From the NCBI GenBank assembly GCA_023053685.1, contig JALIGW010000033.1:181001-245000 (forward strand): a stretch of DNA of 64,000 nt. Reading direction: 5' to 3'. Below the pieces are notes generated by a model. It worked only from the letters and a program-made list of their open reading frames with translations, searched no databases and was not told the DNA's origin. The position numbers and the translations under genes were made by a program. This document shows, piece by piece, positions 12,025 through 22,734 of the stretch (positions are counted from its first letter, which is position 1; each line of letters starts with the position of its first letter). The DNA comes from Diadophis punctatus similis. Taxonomy: Eukaryota; Chordata; Lepidosauria; Squamata; Dipsadidae.

Positions 12025-14079
12025 GTGACTGAGCTAAGGTAATGTGCAAGTGGGGGCAGGGCTGAGCTTTGTTCTTAAGATCAGAAGTCTCTGCAAAAAC
12101 AAATGTCACCTACTAGGCCAAGTGGGATCCCTAGTAGGTACTCTGCACATTGGTATCTTCCTTCCCTTATCATCAGGTATTCTCATGCCAAAGAAATTGA
12201 TTGCAAAAATCATGTATTCCTGAAAGCTATCAAGATAATTAGTTCTGTTTTATCTATCCTTCACATGGGGACAGGAAATTATACTATTGCTGGATTGGGA
12301 CTTGCTAAGAACAGCATGTTGTCAGCCATGTGCTTATTTTCTCTTTTCCTTTTTAATAACCAGGAGATGTTTTCAGCTGGATTCAACTTCATCCTGCCCT
12401 TAGGTGAGAGTGAACATGCAGCTTATCTTCAAAGTTGATGGACTGCAGTGCCCTATAGGAGGAAGCTTTACCAAGCCTGAACAGCAAGGAAAGGTCTTCT
12501 GCAATTCATCACCGAAAGAAGCACAGAAAGGAATGCAACAATATTTTGCTCCTTTCCACACCTCTCTTTTCCCATGCAGAGCAGCAGCACTTTCTACACT
12601 ACAAGGATGCATTGGCAGATAATTCCAAACAGCCCCAGCGGGAAGGAAGTAATCAGCAATTTTCTGGTTCTTGTAGCCACTGCTAGCTCCAGCAGGCTTA
12701 TCAAGGTAACACACCACTATGTCGGTAAGTGCTCTAATAGCTGTTTCCTCCCTGGGGCACGGCAATGATCACATCCAGTGGCGTTTCCTTTATTTATGGG
12801 TGCTGTGCACAAACACAGAGATCTGTCTGTTTAGGGATGCAACTTTCTAACCTTCAGCCAGAATTCTAGACTTCCATTAAAACAAATGGCAATCAGAGCA
12901 ATAGATGCCCATCAAAGAGTAAAGAATAGGCCTGTGGTGTCCAATTAATGGCATTGGAGCTTTTCAAAATGAACACCAACATGGCTTTGCTCTTTGTTTT
13001 GTATATAAGGCCTGGTTCATTCATTCTCTTAATCTTCATCTGTTTGAAAAATACATACATTCAAAAGAATAATTATGATCTGATATCGAGTTTGGGGTGA
13101 AATGTTTTATTAATAGTAGCTGTTCATTACATGTGCAAGTATCAGTGCTCCCATGTATCAAATACTTTCATTGAGGAACAGAGGATTTTTTTAAAATAAT
13201 AAAGTTTCAACTTCTATAACCTATTGTAAGTTTATCTAAATATACAGTAAATTACCATGTTTCCTGAAGATAAAATATAAATTTTTGAAAGTCCTAACAC
13301 ACAGGGCTTTCCCAAACTAATAGCTAATATGAAAAAATCTCTTGCCTCCAACTCAGCTTTCCCAAGTTGATGTCTTGCAGATGTGTCAAAGGAAACTGAA
13401 GTTCAAAACATGTATAGAGCATCACAGGGGATTCTGCTTTACTTTTTGAAGATCTACTCTTAATACTGCCTACTGCTATTGAAAAGAAAACTCTAATTTT
13501 TGATTTGAATTAGAAATGTGATGTGATTCATAAAGATGTCATTCATAATCATATCAGGAATTCAGAAACAAATAAGTATCCCAGAATTAAATGACTGGAA
13601 TTGCAGTAACCAAGAATCCATTGATCCAGAAAATATCTTTTTAAAGCAGCCACCTAGAAACTACAGCAGAAAATCATAGTCTATTACAATCCTGGGCTCC
13701 ATAAAATGTAGAAGTGATCCTTCTACAAATTACTGTTCTTTCATTTTAAAAACAGGACTGGGCAACCATCTGGAGAAGATTAAAAAAAGCAATATAGAAA
13801 TTATATGAAAGACTAAAAAATAATTAAACAAGCAAGAGTTTTCTTAAAGGGCCAAAAATAACTTGTTGAAGAGTCAGAAAACCAAAATTGAAGTATTTGG
13901 TGCTACAGCACTCAAATAGAACGAAATAAGATTTGAATTTATTTGAATAAGGAACATGTGTTAAATCTGATTACATTCACATGATGTTTTATGGTAGTTC
14001 AAGCATTGTTTTGTTTTGTTTTTTAAAAAAGTTTCAACTGGAATATTGCCAGATAAATGACTTGCCCACCTTTCTTTCT
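12025..14079. other. Unique AT-rich intergenic DNA
   Basis: No gene or mobile element recognised. Paired short open frames at 12400-12768 on opposite strands lack domains and homology that I can recognise. Confidence 0.5.
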
Positions 14080-14430
14080 TTCTGTCTCTCTGATTAACTG
14101 CTGGCATAGCATGGGAATAGATTCTCCATCATTTGCACCTTGCAGGCCACCAGCTAAAAGTGGTGATTTAGTTTAATGGGCTTGACCTAGAACGTGTGTG
14201 TCCTCAAAGAGTGTGTTGCAATATGTCTGAGCATAAGCTGCCCCATTCATCTCCATAATAGGGTTAATATAGATGCTCAGCAGTGATGATGCTGAAGCTG
14301 ACATTATTAACAATTTTATTTCTCATGCAAGAGTCTTTATAGCACAATCTTTATAGCCCTATCTAGGCAATGACCTGTTTTGGCAACTCAGATGCAGAAG
14401 GCTTTTAACAATATCATTTTCATCCATTTC
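14080..14430. promoter_or_regulatory. Candidate conserved non-coding element
   Basis: Unique, not repeat-derived, with dense TAAT/ATTA and GATT words (for example GATTTAGTTTAATGGG, CATTATTAACAATTTTATTT) and a CTCATGCAAG near 14325. No coding signal. The call rests on texture, and conservation is untested. Confidence 0.25.
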
Positions 14431-14673
14431 ATCCTCCTTTATTACACCCTGCAGTCTTACCCTCTTACCCCAAATCCAAATTCAGCAATCCATATCCATA
14501 AGTTTAAAACATATTGTGTGTATTAGTGGATTTGCATGCACTTATTGTATTTTGCATTATTTATGCTTTTTGCCTGACCAGGCTTCTTATACAATATGAC
14601 TACTTTATTTCTGTACAAAAACAGGTGTGGCAGAGTGTAATGAGCACAAATGGTTTTTTTCTGCAAAGGTAAC

Positions 14674-14675
<2 letters not shown>
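14431..14675. other. Unique intergenic DNA
   Basis: No recognised feature. Confidence 0.5.

Positions 14676-14746
<71 letters not shown>
14676..14746. repeat. (GA)n microsatellite
   Basis: Pure GA dinucleotide run of about 70 bp. Confidence 0.97.
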
Positions 14747-14750
<4 letters not shown>

Positions 14751-15897
14751 ATGACAAAAAGATGATAGTTCTCTCCTAGAGAACTACCTTGATGCTTTCC
14801 TTTTTCCAGAAAACAGCAACTCTGGCGATTCCCAGCTTATTCTTATTCTGAATGTGGTGTGATACATCATTTTATCTTTTCATTGCCACAACTATTTTGG
14901 CTTGAATTCAGACTTTAGCTTAAGAGAGAGTTCAACCCTATATTGGGCTTATTCAGTCTTATTTATCAGTCACACAGGTTTGTATAAGCAATCTGTGGTT
15001 TGCTCAAAGTGGATCAGGGATTTGAACTCAGATCTCCCAGCCAAAATCAGAATGCTATCTCTGTCTTGCACTAGCAGTCTACAATAAAGTACAATTTGCA
15101 TCAGAGAACCTGTTCCAGATGTCCATCTAATAGAGGAAACAAACTCTTCAGGCAAAAGTTTACTGCAGTAGCTTCCAATTTGGCACCATTAGATGGGCTG
15201 AGACTACCACAGACAGCGTGACCATTGGGAACTGAAGCCAAAGCAAATTGGAGATGACTGGGTTTTTGTTTTAAAAAGAAAAGTTGATGCCAACTGTAAA
15301 CCACAACTATATTCAGTTCTTAGTATTCCATATATTGTCTCTTTGTTTTACAACATGTGTTCCTGTCCTTATTCACTACTTTATTTTTATCAAGAAATTA
15401 TAGATACCAGGAGAAAGAATTGGTGATGGGGCTGTCTTGATCAGAGTCAGAATTTGATGAATCTTTGGATAGTTCCCAATGCCTTTTTATTTTCCTCTCT
15501 TAGCATAGCAGCTAATAGAGTTGTTATCCCTGTTAGTTTAAAGGCTATTTGAATTCTATTAGAATATTAAATTATTCAGCCTTGTGCTTCTGGCAATAAC
15601 TGCTACATGAGGTCATATGTTAGCCTGGCAGATAAGCTGTCATTCTCCATCTAAGATAGCTAGATTTAAGAGCCAACATCTTTGTTTTATCAGAAGAAAG
15701 AGAAGGATATCTGCTTGGAGAAGACCAGAGGGAGCCAGAACTGTCTTCCTTTTCTTCCAATGACTGGCACAAATCATGTTCTGACAGACTCTTGCAACCT
15801 TTCCTTTACTACAGGTTGGTAAAAATCTATATTTCTTGTATTTTACCATTAAATAGCTCCCTTTACTGCATTTGTCACAGTCAAAGATTAAAGTTAC
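14747..15897. other. Unique intergenic DNA, possible SINE scrap
   Basis: Mostly unremarkable. A segment near 15005-15060 (GGATTTGAACTCAGATCTCCC) looks like the inverted B-box region of an old tRNA-derived SINE, but it is too short to assign. Confidence 0.4.
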
Positions 15898-16122
15898 TGT
15901 TAGATTGCGCGGGAATGAAGAGTGGAGACGTAGGAGCAGTTCAGCACCTTTATTTATCAGTAGATGAAAGTAATACAGAATGTCAGCAGGCTACAGGGAA
16001 GCTGCTTTTAGAGGCTTTCCTGTAGCCGGCTGGCCACTGACAGCAGTTTATTTCTCCCGCCGCCAGACTAGCCAATCAGCAGCGGCTATGCAAATCCATG
16101 CCACGTACAGCCGTACATAACA
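15898..16122 (-). repeat. 3' LTR of the gypsy element
   Basis: In element orientation it begins TGTTATG and ends TCTAACA, a proper TG..CA pair with TGTTA/TAACA mirrored ends. It holds an AATAAA-type signal (inverse of TTTATT near 15951). It also holds a 37-bp imperfect inverted repeat at about 15990-16026, where CTACAGGGAAGC pairs with GCTTTCCTGTAG. At 225 bp it is short for an LTR. No second LTR is in the window. Confidence 0.88.
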
Positions 16123-16135
16123 CCCCTCCCCTCTT
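16123..16135 (-). other. Polypurine tract
   Basis: AAGAGGGGAGGGG in element orientation lies immediately upstream of the 3' LTR, where plus-strand DNA synthesis is primed in LTR retroelements. Its exact abutment to TGTTATG confirms the LTR boundary. Confidence 0.88.
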
Positions 16136-16347
16136 AGTTTGTGGATATTCCAATTGTCTCTGTATACAAGTTACGTAGTCACACAGGTAGGCGGGGTGCC
16201 GTACAGTTCTACTGGGCCTACGCGATTCATTAGTCCCTGGGAATTCGTTGGTGGTGGACTTGCCGTCTGCTGCTCCTGGCTCCATCTGTGAAATTATCTG
16301 GAACCTGCCACTAGGCGTGGCGGCAGCCGCTCTTGGGTCATCTTTGG

Positions 16348-17217
16348 TCATTGTCCTCCGGTCCGGGATGACTTCGCTGGACTCCGCCTGAGTCTGGTAG
16401 GTATCCGCTCGTCTCCTCTGGTGTTGAGCCTAGGGCTTCTTGGTGTCTGGTAGTCAGGGCAGGTCTGGTGGAGTTTCAAGCTCGATTGTTTTGGAGGCCC
16501 TGCGGGGCAGAGATTCTGGCTGTTCCGAGTTTTCGAGAGGCCGGAACTCGTCTGGTTGGCGAAGCCACGAATTCCCCAGCCTCCTTCTAAGCTGGTCAAT
16601 ATGTCATCTCCACACCGTCCGTCTTCTAACTCGACATGGTATGATTTTGGGCCACTGACTGTGATTACCTTTGCCTTCACCCACTTGGGACCTCCGGTGT
16701 AATTATGTGCAAAGACGAGGTCGCCTGTTTCCAATGACTGGGATATTTGTCTAGAGTCCAAAGGTTTCTCTGGGTGATAGTTTGGGTTCAATCGATCTAG
16801 TTGTGACCTTAGTTTACGGCCCATCAGCATTTCGGCAGGGCTTCAATTTGTGGCCGCACATGGAGTGATGTGTTGGGCCAGCAGGAACTGGTTGATTCTT
16901 TCTTGCCAGTTCCCTGGGCCCATTCTAGTGAGTGTCTCTTTAGTCATTCTCACCATTCTCTCCACTTGGCCGTTACTGGCCGGATTGAATGGCGAGACGA
17001 GGATGTGCCTTATGCCCAGTTCGGCCAGGAACGACTCCATGTCCTTTGTGGTCAGTTGGGGCCCATTATCCGAAACGAGGACATCTGGAAGGCCGTGGGT
17101 TGCGAAGATCTGCTTCAGAGCTCGGATGGTCGCTTCTGCTGTTGTGGTATGCATGTTCATGACCTTCAGCCATTTAGAATAGGCGTCCACCATGATTAAA
17201 AAGGTTTGCCCGGCCAT
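16348..17217 (-). pseudogene. Gypsy integrase, catalytic core and GPY/F module, broken
   Basis: One reading frame from 17217 down to 16348 encodes the retroviral-type integrase core and C-terminal domain, which join element DNA to the host chromosome. The three catalytic acids are visible: D in MVDAYSKWLKV, D in LVSDNGPQLTTKD and E in NPASNGQVERMV. The module TGDLVFAHNYTGGPKWVKAK followed by GPKSYHVELEDGR is the GPY/F domain. An in-frame stop at 16843-16845 splits it. A SINE interrupts it upstream; the missing link (PWSRIHIDFAGP) can be read across the SINE at about 17500-17485 and 17231-17215. The tail RRPSRTVRHPAYLCDYV continues in another frame at about 16240-16170, so there is also a frameshift. 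It cannot be functional. Confidence 0.92.
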
Positions 17218-17238
17218 TGGTCCCGCAAAGTCTATATG

Positions 17239-17477
17239 AGAGCCGAGGTGGCGCAGTGGTTAGAGTGCAGCACTGCAGGCTACTTCAGCTGACAGCTAGC
17301 TGCAGTTCAGCTGTTCAAATCTCACCGGCTCAAGGTTGACTCAGCCTTCCATCCTTCTGAGGTCGGTAAAATGAGGACCCAGATTGTTGGGGGCAATATG
17401 CTGAACTCTGTAAACCGCTTAGAGAGGGCTGTAAAGCACTATGAAGCGGTATATAAGTGCTATTGCTATTGCTAGTG
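17239..17477 (+). mobile_element. Sauria-type SINE, full length
   Basis: Begins GAGCCGAGGTGGCGCAGTGG, where the tRNA-like A box lies, has the B-box-like GTTCAAATCTC near 17313, the conserved body, and the tail CTATTGCTATTGCT. Target duplication CTATATG is present at 17232-17238 and 17478-17484. It lies inside the gypsy integrase gene, so it is younger than that element. Confidence 0.96.
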
Positions 17478-17510
17478 CTATATGGATTCTGGACCAGGGT
17501 GCCCTAGTTG

Positions 17511-18013
17511 CACTTCTAAAATTGAGACCATTGGATTCTCCCCAGTGAATATTCTGAAAATCATGGTTAACTTGGTTAATTCTAGACACCTGGAAGATAA
17601 CCAGAAATAATATTGTTTCCTATTCCAGTGGTGCAATTAATTTAATTGTATATGTTACAAAGAAGTTCTATAATTACAAATCTGCATATTAAGACAGATT
17701 CCATGCTTTTATGTCCATCTCAGTAAATGTTGACTCCATCCATCCATTAGAAAGATTTACAAATTAAACCCAATGCTAGCACAATATTCTCAAGTGCTTG
17801 GCCTAACATTTCTCCATTAGGATGAGAGGAAACTAAATGACTAAAGTAAGCAAATATACTAGGACAATCCCAGGACAGAAATGAAATCCAATTTCAGAAC
17901 CAAATTTCCAATTTTACCCATAAAATTATTTTGTAATTTCTGTTTTGTAATAATACTACAATAAATAAAGCTATGGAAAGAATGGGATGAAATGATGAGA
18001 ACTGACTTTAATA
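17511..18013. other. Unique intergenic DNA
   Basis: AT-rich, no recognised element. Confidence 0.5.
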
Positions 18014-18399
18014 CAGGTAGTCCTTGAGTTACAATCACAATTGAGCCCAAAATTTATGTTGCTAAATGAAACAAGTGAGTTTGCCCCATTTTACGACTTT
18101 TCTTGCCACAGTTGTTAAGTGAATCATTGCATTTGTTAAGTTAGTAATGTGGTTGTTAAGTGAATCTGGCTTCCCCATGATTTTGCTTGTCAGAAGGTCA
18201 CAAAAACCGATCACATGACCCCAAGACACTGCAGCCATCATAAATATGAACCAGTTGCCAAGCATCTGAATTTTGATCATGTGACCATGGGGGTGCTGCA
18301 ACAGTTGTCAGTGTGAAAAACGGTCATAAGTCACTTGTTTCAGGGCCATTGTAACTTTGAACGGTCACTAAATGAACTGTTGTAAGTCTAGGACTACCT
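18014..18399 (+). mobile_element. MITE with CAGGTAGTCC ends, best copy
   Basis: Starts CAGGTAGTCCTTGAGTTAC and ends GTAAGTCTAGGACTACCT, which are inverted, and is flanked by ATA on both sides (TA target likely). The interior carries repeated GTTGTTAAGTGAATC words, AAGGTCACAAAAAC and CATGTGACCATGG. There is no open frame for a transposase. Related but worse copies are at 3030-3620, 32086-32336 and 43740-44035. The superfamily is not certain. Confidence 0.8.
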
Positions 18400-18701
18400 A
18401 TATATAAACCAATCATGAAGTCTCTTAACAAAGGGACTGTGAGTCTTTTTTTGGCTCAGATTTTGTATCCCACTGCCTTTTAGCCTACCTAAAACTAAAT
18501 GAGTCAGTAATCGTCATTGACAGCCGTTCATGGCAACTTTCTCCAACCCAGCAAACTTTGGGATTCAACCCCTTAAATTCTCAGCCACCAAAGGTTGCCA
18601 AATTGGAGAAAACTAGCTCATGGAGCTGTGTGGTCAAGGGAAATTCCCAGCTCTATAAAGTAGTAAAGTACCCTAAACATTGGGTTAATCTGCTGTTTAG
18701 T

Positions 18702-18918
18702 TAGCAATAGCACTTAGACTTAAATACCGCTTCATAGTGCTTTACAGCCCTCTCTAAGCGGTTTACAGAGTTCAGCATATTGCCCCCAACAATCTGGGTC
18801 CTCATTTTACCGACCTCAGAAGGATGGAAGGCTGAGTCAACCTTGAGCCTGGTGAGATTTGAACAGCTGAACTTCTGAACTGCAGTGCTGCACTTTAACC
18901 ACGGGCCACCTCGGCTCT
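18702..18918 (-). mobile_element. Sauria-type SINE, reverse orientation
   Basis: Runs from the inverted tail AGCAATAGCACTTAGACTTA to the inverted head CCACCTCGGCTCT, with the full body between. It is slightly shortened between B and A boxes. A short flanking match TAGTT is seen on both sides and may be the target duplication. Confidence 0.93.
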
Positions 18919-19255
18919 ATAGTTTGCAAGCTATACTTCATTTCTATGTAGGCAAATCCTTCTATTTCAGTTGCACTGTAACAAAGGCTCCTGTTCTCTC
19001 TGGTCACTTTTCACTGTCCTCCCCATCCCCATTTTTTCCTGGATTTCTGGACTGTGCCCCCTTATGAAGAGTTATTGATCATAGAATCTCGGTGAATGCT
19101 AAACGTCCCTTCCAAAGCGAGGGAGCTTTTTAAAAATATTCACTAATGTAAAAAAGATGGTTTCTTTTTCTTTTAGCCAGGTGACATTAACAAACATTCT
19201 TCAGTTTTCCTTTCTATCTCAAATGACAGGAAGAATGGCACCTTTTAGTTTAGAA
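18919..19255. other. Unique intergenic DNA
   Basis: No recognised feature. The 300 bp before the SINE (18400-18701) are likewise unremarkable. Confidence 0.5.
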
Positions 19256-19361
19256 CAGAGGTCTTCAAACTTGGCAACTTTAAGACTTGTGGACTTCAAC
19301 TCCCAGAATTCTGGGAGTTGAAGTCCACAAGTCTTAAAGTTGCCAAGTTTGGGGACCCCTG
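19256..19361. mobile_element. hAT-like palindromic MITE (CAGAGGTCT family)
   Basis: A 106-bp element that is almost entirely one perfect hairpin. Arms CAGAGGTCTTCAAACTTGGC and GCCAAGTTTGGGGACCCCTG meet at CAGAATTCTG with essentially no loop. Flanks GTTTAGAA and GTTTATAA agree at 7 of 8. Sister copies are at 6564-6698, 25979-26094 and 37483-37550. Confidence 0.92.
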
Positions 19362-20996
19362 GTTTATAAAGTCCAAAACAATACCTTCAAGCTTCAGGGC
19401 CATGTCACATCTTTGCTTCCTATTTTTCAACTAGTTATTTAACTGTAAAATTATAGATTTTCTTATTATGTGATTGCTGGTCTTGGAATATTTCCATACC
19501 CATTGTTTTCCCTCCCAAATCCTTCACAAAACATAAAATCTACAATCTACAATTTTTTCACTTCTGTAGACCTTGAAATACTAAAAATAGGTAGAAAATA
19601 TCCTGAGCCAATCATTGGCAACCAATTACTGAAGTCTGTATTATATACATTTATTTGGTGGTTTGATCATTATCATCCTGAGTGGTCAGTTGACTGAGAA
19701 ACCAATCTTCCTACATTGAAACATTTCTTACAAGCTGTGAAGATTAAACAATAGCATACTGAAGTTACTATATTTTAGGTTGATATTGTATATTGCTAAT
19801 ATTATTTTGGTTGCAGGGGAGAGTCAAAACATTTGTAGACAGATAGAAGAAACATGATACAGACATTTGATAGAAGTAAGACAGGAGCAAAGGTTGTTTT
19901 AAATCCAGGGAACCATAATGATTTCCTGCCAATGAGGTTCACCCACAGGTTCTGTGGCTATGCTGTTGTAAAGAGGAAAAACAGCTTAGATCTGAACTGA
20001 AATAAATTGGTGCAAATCTGGTAATAAGTCTGTTCAGCTCTCAAACCACCTTTGTGACACTGGACAGGTCTAGAGCTGCTTTTGAATTGCTGCAAAATAC
20101 TTGTAAGGAGTTTATTTCTGAACAAAATTTTAAAGAAATCTTAGTTGCAGAAGCCTTCAGTAAGACTTCTATATTTTTCTGTAAGTCTCTTAATTTTTAT
20201 CAAGCACTCAAACCAAGTGCTAAATCCTTGTGTTGCAGTATTTTTGATGTGATTTTGTGCAATTTCTTCCCACATCTAAATGTTTTCTTGTATTGGTTTT
20301 AGGCAACAAAATGCAGTTTAAATATTGTTCTGTCTAGGTGGACAGACAGATGAACATTGCTAACATTTGTAAGCTAACTGGCTGCTGAACGTTTTGCCGT
20401 TCTGGACTGTCATGAGATGTTCCAAATCCAGCTGCTTATAAGGAGGCTGTATGAAGTTTAGATCTCCAAAGTGTTAACATTCCCTTTCCTCAAAGAGTCT
20501 GGGTCACAAATCTAAAATTAGCTTTGTCCCATGAACATTGTAGTGTTTCTAAATATTCCACACCCACCCACTCCATGCTCAGACGTAGACTTACTTCCAC
20601 TTCTATATTTTAATACGGGTTAGGTTAGGAGAATCTGGTTGACGCAGGGCCGATAAGCCTCCTAAAAGCCATAAGTACAGCTGTTTTAAGATTAGCACCA
20701 GGAATTAGGGAAAATTGTGAAACACATGGGAAGTAATCATATTAATTGCATTCAGTTAAAATTAACATGATGTTTAAACATCTATTATAGTAAATCAAAG
20801 TTTATTCCTATCTTGGTCCCATCTACTTCTTTGTCTAGAGACTCAACTATCTTTGAAATATGAGCTCTGTCGTGACACAGATAGACAGTTGCAACTCACT
20901 GTCAAAAAAAAGTTGCAGACCACTGTATAAATGCTTGGCCTCCTTCGCTTCTCCACAAAGAAACAATGATTGCTACTTTGCAAATATGATGAATGA
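19362..20996. other. Unique intergenic DNA
   Basis: No recognised element or gene. Normal AT-rich vertebrate non-coding sequence. Confidence 0.5.
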
Positions 20997-21008
20997 AGAC
21001 ATTTGTTG

Positions 21009-21427
21009 TTGTTGCTAGTTGTGAAGTTGTGTCCGACCCATTGCGACCCCATGGACACGTTCCTCCAGGCCTTCCTGTTCTCTACCATTCTCTGGAGTCC
21101 ATTTAAGCTCACGCCTATTGCTTCAGTGACTCCATCCAGCCACCTCATTCTCTGTTGTCCCCTTCTTCTTTTGCATTCAATCATTCCCAGCATTAGGTTC
21201 TTCTCCAGTGAGTCCTTCCTTCTCATTAGGTGGCCAAAGTATTTGAGTTTCATCTTCAGGATCTGGCCTTCTAAAGAGCAGTCAGGGTTGATCTCCTCTA
21301 GGACTGACCGGTTTGATCGTCTTGTAGTCCAAGGGACTCGCAGAAGTCTTCTCCAGCACCATAGTTCAAAGGCCTCAATTCTTTGGTGCTCAGCCTTTCT
21401 TATAGTCCAACTTTCACAGCCATTCAT
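21009..21427 (-). pseudogene. BovB C-terminal domain
   Basis: Carries the conserved RTE terminus NGCESWTIRKAEHQRIEAFE, ELWCWRRLLRVPWTTRRSN, YFGHLMRRKDSLEKNLMLG and RRRGQQRMRWLDGVTEAIGV, ending near the LINE tail. It starts directly left of the hAT insertion, which separates it from the rest of the protein. Confidence 0.93.
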
Positions 21428-21433
21428 TGCAAC

Positions 21434-21633
21434 CAGGGGTAAAATTCAGCAGGTTCTGACAGGTTCTGGAGAACCGGTAGCGGAAATTTTGAGTAGTTCG
21501 GAGAACCGGCAAATACCACCTCTGGCTGGCCCCAGAGTGGGGAGGGAATGGGGATTTTGCAGTATCCTTCCCCTGCCACGTCCACCAAGCCACGCCCACA
21601 GAACCGGTAGAGAAAAAATTTGAATTTCACCCG
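21434..21633. mobile_element. Non-autonomous hAT (CAGGGGTGAAATTC family) inside BovB
   Basis: A 200-bp element from CAGGGGTAAAATTCAGCAGG to AATTTGAATTTCACCCG, flanked by a perfect 8-bp duplication ATTGCAAC (21426-21433 and 21634-21641). The interior has the family phrases GAGAACCGGTAGCGG, CCCCAGAGTGGGGAGGG and CACGTCCACCAAGCCACGCCC. It inserted in the BovB coding region, so it moved after this BovB copy landed. Relatives are at 46391-46580 and 47828-48493. Confidence 0.95.
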
Positions 21634-21897
21634 ATTGCAACTGGGAAAATCATAGCCTTGACTATATGCACTTTTGTTGGCAGTGTGATGTCTCTGCTTT
21701 TTAGTATGCTGTCCAGATTTGTCATAGCTTCCTCCCCAGGAGCAAGCGTCTTTTAATTTCTTGGCTGCAGTCCCCATTTGCGGTGATCTTGGAGCCCAGG
21801 AAAATAAAATCTGTCACTACCTCCATTTCGTCCCCATCTGTTTGCCAGGAATTGAGAGGGTTGGATGCCATGATCTTAGTTTTCTTAATGTTGAGTT

Positions 21898-22614
21898 TCA
21901 AGCCAACTTTTGCACCTTTTCCTTCTTCACCCGCATCAGGAGGCTCTTTAGTTCCTCTTCATTTTCTGCCATTAGAGTGGTATCGTCTGCATATCTGAGG
22001 TTGTTGATATTTCTCCTGGCAATCTTAATTCCAACTTTTGATTCATCTAGCCCCGCCTTTCTCATGATGTGCTCTGTATATAAGTTAAATAGGCAGGGCG
22101 ACAGTATACAGCCTTGCTGGACTCCTTTCCCAATTTTGAACCAATCAGTGGTTCCGTGTCCAGTTCTCACTGTTGCTTCTTAACCCGCATGTAGGTTTCT
22201 CAAGAGACAAATAAGATGGTCTGGTACTCCCATCTCTTTAAGAACTTGCCACAATTTGTTATGATCCACACAATCAAAGGTTTTAGCATAGTCAATGAAG
22301 CAGAAGTAGATGTTTTTCTGGAACTCCCTAGCTTTCTCCATGATCCAGCGTATATTGGCAATTTGATCTCTAGTTCCTCTGCCTCTTTGAAATCCTGGCT
22401 GTACTTCTGGTAGTTCTCGATCCACATACTGCTGGAGCCTAGCTTGTAGGATTTTGAGCATAACTTTACTAGCATGTGAAATGAGTGCAATGATGCGGTA
22501 GTTTGAACATTCTTTGGCATTGCCTTTCTTTGGAGTTGGAATATAAACTGACCTTTTCCAACCCTGTAGCCACTGTTGAGTTTTCCGAATTTGCTGGCAA
22601 ATTGAGTGTAGCAC
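21898..22614 (-). pseudogene. BovB reverse transcriptase domain
   Basis: Same frame as the endonuclease part. RT fingers motif YIPTPKKGNAKECSNYRIIA, palm motif A FCFIDYAKTFDCVDH, motif B GVQQGCILSPCLFNLY and the catalytic YADD in LRYADDTTLMAE are all readable. A stop at about 22180 sits between motifs A and B, in LHAG*EATVRTGHGT, and looks like one Gln codon changed to a stop. The frame is lost just after KVQKLA near 21898. Not functional. Confidence 0.93.
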
Positions 22615-22734
22615 TTTTACTGTATCGTCTTTTAAGATTTTGAAAAGCTCAGCTGGGATACTGTCACCTCCACTAGCTTTGTTGTTGCTCAGATTTCCTA
22701 AGGCCCATTTGACTTCACATTCTAGGATGTCTGG

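Larger units (their letters stand above)
15898..17510 (-). mobile_element. Ty3/gypsy LTR retrotransposon, 3' half
   Basis: In element orientation (right to left) it carries the integrase, a short C-terminal tail, a polypurine tract and the 3' LTR. Gag, protease, RT, RNase H and the 5' LTR are absent. The left end of the homology is lost near 17510, just past a SINE inserted into the integrase gene. One in-frame stop and one frameshift are visible, so the copy is dead but not ancient. The Ty3/gypsy assignment rests on integrase layout: a catalytic core ending in FNPASNGQVERMV, then a GPY/F-type module. I see no envelope gene. Confidence 0.9.

Noticed and set aside
12400..12768. A 121-codon minus-strand frame with plus-strand partners
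   Set aside because: No recognisable motif, no splice context and no support besides length.
21003..21623. 206-codon plus-strand frame
   Set aside because: It is antisense to the BovB C-terminal region and continues through a hAT insertion.
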